The notes under the pieces: generated by a model
Databases searched by the model: none
What the model saw: the letters and a program-made list of their open reading frames with translations, nothing else
What the model was told of the DNA's origin: nothing
Assembly (NCBI GenBank): GCA_944358755.1
Contig: CALVRY010000065.1
Coordinates: 1 to 6,478, forward strand
Direction: 5' to 3'
DNA from: an uncultured Bacilli bacterium
GTDB taxonomy: Bacteria > Bacillota_I > Bacilli_A > RFN20 > CAG-826
DNA: 6,478 bases
Position numbers and translations under genes: made by a program
Shown: positions 4,265 to 6,478 of the stretch, piece by piece
How the letters are laid out: every line of letters begins with the position of its first letter
Numbering within the stretch: the stretch's first letter is position 1

Positions 4265-6478
4265 TTATTTAGTTAATAATTCCTTATTAATTGAAGAAAT
4301 TTTATCAAGTGAAGCAACACTTCCTTGAGCCATATCTTTTCTTCCACCGCCATTTCCGCCTAAAATGCTAGTTATCTTTTTAACAAGATTTCCAGCAAGG
4401 ATTCCTTGGTCGACATAGTCTTTACTAACACCAACAATGAGAGGATATTTTTCATTTTCTTTTCCAATTAAAACAACAATATATGAATTTGTTCTTGCTT
4501 TAATTGTATCAAGTAACGAAAGTAAACCAGCTTTATTAAAATCAGGTGAATAAGCAATTGCAAATCCATGTTCATTAATATCTTTTAAGATACCTTCTGA
4601 TTTTAAACTTGCAAATTCAGAAATCATTTTTTCTAATTTTAAGTTGAGATTTGCAAGGTTTTCTTTAAAATTAGTGATTTTTTGAGATATATCAATGTCA
4701 GCTTTTGCATCTAATAGATGTTTAGTTTCAACAAGCCTATCTTCTTTATTTTTGAATTCTTCATAAGCAAGTAAGCCTGTACGAGCTTCAATTCTTCTTA
4801 CGCCACTTGAGATTGAACCTTCACTTACAATTTTGAAAAGTCCAATATCGCTAGAATTTTTGACGTGTGTTCCGCCACAAAATTCTTTAGATACATCACC
4901 AAATGTTACAACTCTAACTTCATCACCATATTTTTCATCAAATAAAGAAATTGCGCCAACTTTTTTTGCTTCTTCAATTGGTAAAACAAGTGTTTTTTCT
5001 TCAATTCCTTTTGCGATAAATTCGTTAACTAAATGTTCGACTTTCTTTAATTCGATTTCATCGACTTTTCTTAAGAAAGAGAAATCAAATCTTAAATATT
5101 CTTCATTAACAAAACTACCTTTTTGGTGGCACTCATCGCCTAAAACTTTGATTAAAGCAGATTGTAATAAGTGAGTTGCAGAGTGATTTTTCTCGATTGC
5201 AAAATGTTTTTTGTGATCAACTTTCAATGTAAGTTCATCACCGACTTTTAAAGCGCCAAATAACATTTTTATATGATGTAAATGTTGTTTATTTGGAGCT
5301 TTTGTAACATTTAATACTTCTGCTTGAGCATCTTTTCCTTCAACACTTCCTGTATCAGCAACTTGACCACCCATTTCAGCATAGAAGTTTGTTTTATCAA
5401 AAATAACTTCACCTTCATCATCAATTGCATCTACTTTTACACCATCTTTAAATAAGCCAATAACTTTTGCATTAATTTCTAAATCGTTATAGGTGTATTC
5501 ACTATTATCATTAAATTCCATTAAATCTTTAGATTGTTTATTGAAAGATTCGATGTTTTTACGTGAATTTCTTGCTAGTTCTTTTTGTTTTTCTAAGCAA
5601 ACTTTAAAGCCTTCTAAATCAACTTTTGTGCCATTATCTTCACAAATTTCTTTAGTAAGTTCGATTGGGAAGCCATAAGTATCATAAAGTTTGAAAGCTT
5701 CTTCGCCGCTTAATTCATTTTTGTCTTTAATGTAAGAATTTAAGATATTTTCGCCACTAATAAGTGTTTTAATAAATCTTTCTTCTTCATTTTTGATAAC
5801 TTTTTTGATGAATTCTTTCTTTTCTTCAAGATATGGATAGAAATCACGCATTACTTCAACAACGCTATCGACTAATTTATAAAGGAAAGGTTCGTATAGA
5901 CCAATTTTTTGAGCATATCTCATTGCTCTTCTTAAAATTCTTCTTAAAACATAACCTCTACCTTCGTTAGAGAAATTAGCCCCATCCGCAAGAGCAAATG
6001 TACAAGCTCTAATGTGATCTGCGATAACTCTATAAGGCATTAAATTGCCTTCACCATATGGTTTTGATGCAAGTTTTTCAGTTGCTTTAATAATAGGCAT
6101 AAATAAATCTGTTTCAAAATTTGTTTCAGTATTTTGAAGAACGCAACAAATTCTTTCAAGTCCAGCACCAGTATCAATATTTTTATGAGGAAGTTCTTTA
6201 TAATCTTCTCTTTTTACACCATTTACAGCGTTAAACTGAGAGAAAACAATGCCCCAAATTTCAATATAACGATCGTTTTCTAAATCTTGTTTTAAAAGTT
6301 CGACTCCAAGGTGTTTTTCATCCCACTTTTCACCTCTATCATAGAAAACTTCGGTATTTGGTCCGCATGGTCCTTCACCAATTTGCCAGAAATTGCCTTC
6401 AAGTGGTATTAAATGTTCTGGATCCATGCCTTGTTTAATCCAAAGTTCTCTTGTTTCTAAATCTGTTGGGTGATAAGT
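4265..6478 (-). CDS. alaS: Alanyl-tRNA synthetase, lacking its N-terminus (cut by window edge)
   Basis: AlaRS charges tRNA-Ala with alanine and hydrolyses mischarged Ser- and Gly-tRNA-Ala. The visible 737 residues begin at TYHPTDLETRELW; by alignment to E. coli numbering about 132 residues (including class II motifs 1 and 2) lie outside the window. Visible numbering: the catalytic-domain segment NFWQIGEGPCGPNTE at 29-43, class II motif 3 GAGLER at 104-109, and the tRNA-recognition segment SNEGRGYVLRRILRRA following it. The editing domain has EMGGQVADTG, then HSATH with His432 and His436, and CGGTH with Cys534 and His538. The 102-residue spacing between first His and Cys equals that of the E. 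coli zinc-site residues His564 and Cys666. A coiled coil precedes the C-Ala domain, which ends with GGNGGGRKDMAQ near 707. The C-terminus is complete. An ATG at 6427 is internal (the Met of QGMDPE), not the start. It is the first visible gene of the operon; its promoter is off-window. Confidence 0.98.
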   Translation of the reverse strand, partial: TYHPTDLETRELWIKQGMDPEHLIPLEGNFWQIGEGPCGPNTEVFYDRGEKWDEKHLGVELLKQDLENDRYIEIWGIVFSQFNAVNGVKREDYKELPHKNIDTGAGLERICCVLQNTETNFETDLFMPIIKATEKLASKPYGEGNLMPYRVIADHIRACTFALADGANFSNEGRGYVLRRILRRAMRYAQKIGLYEPFLYKLVDSVVEVMRDFYPYLEEKKEFIKKVIKNEEERFIKTLISGENILNSYIKDKNELSGEEAFKLYDTYGFPIELTKEICEDNGTKVDLEGFKVCLEKQKELARNSRKNIESFNKQSKDLMEFNDNSEYTYNDLEINAKVIGLFKDGVKVDAIDDEGEVIFDKTNFYAEMGGQVADTGSVEGKDAQAEVLNVTKAPNKQHLHHIKMLFGALKVGDELTLKVDHKKHFAIEKNHSATHLLQSALIKVLGDECHQKGSFVNEEYLRFDFSFLRKVDEIELKKVEHLVNEFIAKGIEEKTLVLPIEEAKKVGAISLFDEKYGDEVRVVTFGDVSKEFCGGTHVKNSSDIGLFKIVSEGSISSGVRRIEARTGLLAYEEFKNKEDRLVETKHLLDAKADIDISQKITNFKENLANLNLKLEKMISEFASLKSEGILKDINEHGFAIAYSPDFNKAGLLSLLDTIKARTNSYIVVLIGKENEKYPLIVGVSKDYVDQGILAGNLVKKITSILGGNGGGRKDMAQGSVASLDKISSINKELLTK
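4281..4285 (-). promoter_or_regulatory. Distant Shine-Dalgarno-like site of ruvX in the end of alaS
   Basis: AAGGA is the only Shine-Dalgarno-like sequence ahead of ruvX, but it lies 17 bases before the ATG, roughly twice the usual distance. Because the alaS stop and the ruvX start are separated by a single base, ruvX is probably translated mainly by ribosomes that have just finished alaS, with this site at most helping to retain them. Confidence 0.45.

Noticed and set aside
4140..4328. Plus-strand open frame of 62 codons
   Set aside because: It spans the well-supported ruvX start and alaS end in antisense, with no family resemblance.
4833..5174. Plus-strand open frame of 113 codons
   Set aside because: It is antisense to the conserved AlaRS editing domain, including CGGTH, so its openness follows from alaS codon use.
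5493..5678. Plus-strand open frame of 61 codons
   Set aside because: It is antisense to alaS, with no ribosome site or recognisable motif.
6425..6427. ATG at 6427 as the alaS start
   Set aside because: The frame stays open to the window edge and the 17 upstream codons (including HPTDLETRELW) match the AlaRS catalytic domain, so the gene continues off-window.

Overview
The window is a compact, AT-rich stretch of bacterial chromosome in which every gene lies on the minus strand, so transcription runs from position 6478 towards 1. In transcript order the genes are alaS (5' end outside the window), ruvX/yqgF, a DUF1292 gene (yrzB), greA, comEA, comEC and holA (3' end outside the window). All seven belong to known families. 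I found no mobile element, CRISPR array, RNA gene, toxin-antitoxin pair or defence system, and no gene-free stretch longer than 80 bases.

The organism is most likely a low-GC member of Bacillota, in or near the Bacilli/Erysipelotrichia/Acholeplasma-like lineages. The evidence is the low GC, Shine-Dalgarno sequences of the AAGGAG type, the alaS-ruvX-yrzB neighbourhood and the comEA-comEC-holA neighbourhood, both typical of Bacillota. UGA acts as a stop: ruvX ends in two consecutive TGA codons, and tryptophan is encoded by TGG in alaS and comEC. This argues against Mycoplasma/Spiroplasma, which read UGA as Trp. No closer assignment is possible from the sequence alone.

The right half (3045-6478) is a housekeeping block: alanyl-tRNA synthetase, the YqgF-type RNase H-fold protein, a small acidic DUF1292 protein and the transcript-cleavage factor GreA. 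alaS and ruvX are one base apart, and ruvX overlaps yrzB by 17 bases, so these three are almost certainly co-transcribed and translationally coupled. greA follows after a 57-base gap that holds a good extended -10 promoter overlapped by a 16-bp palindrome, so greA may also be transcribed on its own.

The left half (1-2968) is a late-competence block: ComEA (membrane-anchored DNA receptor), ComEC (DNA-translocating channel with a metallo-beta-lactamase-like domain) and the start of HolA (DNA polymerase III delta, the clamp-loader subunit). ComEB, which lies between comEA and comEC in Bacillus subtilis, is absent. comEA and comEC are in the same reading frame, separated only by TAA-TTT-ATG.

The most unusual element is at the junction of the two blocks. 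A 12-bp hairpin with one bulged base, followed by a U run, looks like an intrinsic terminator for the housekeeping operon. The 3' arm of that hairpin is also the Shine-Dalgarno sequence of comEA, and its U run is the spacer before the comEA start codon. Termination of the upstream operon and ribosome access to the competence genes are therefore built into the same 34 bases.
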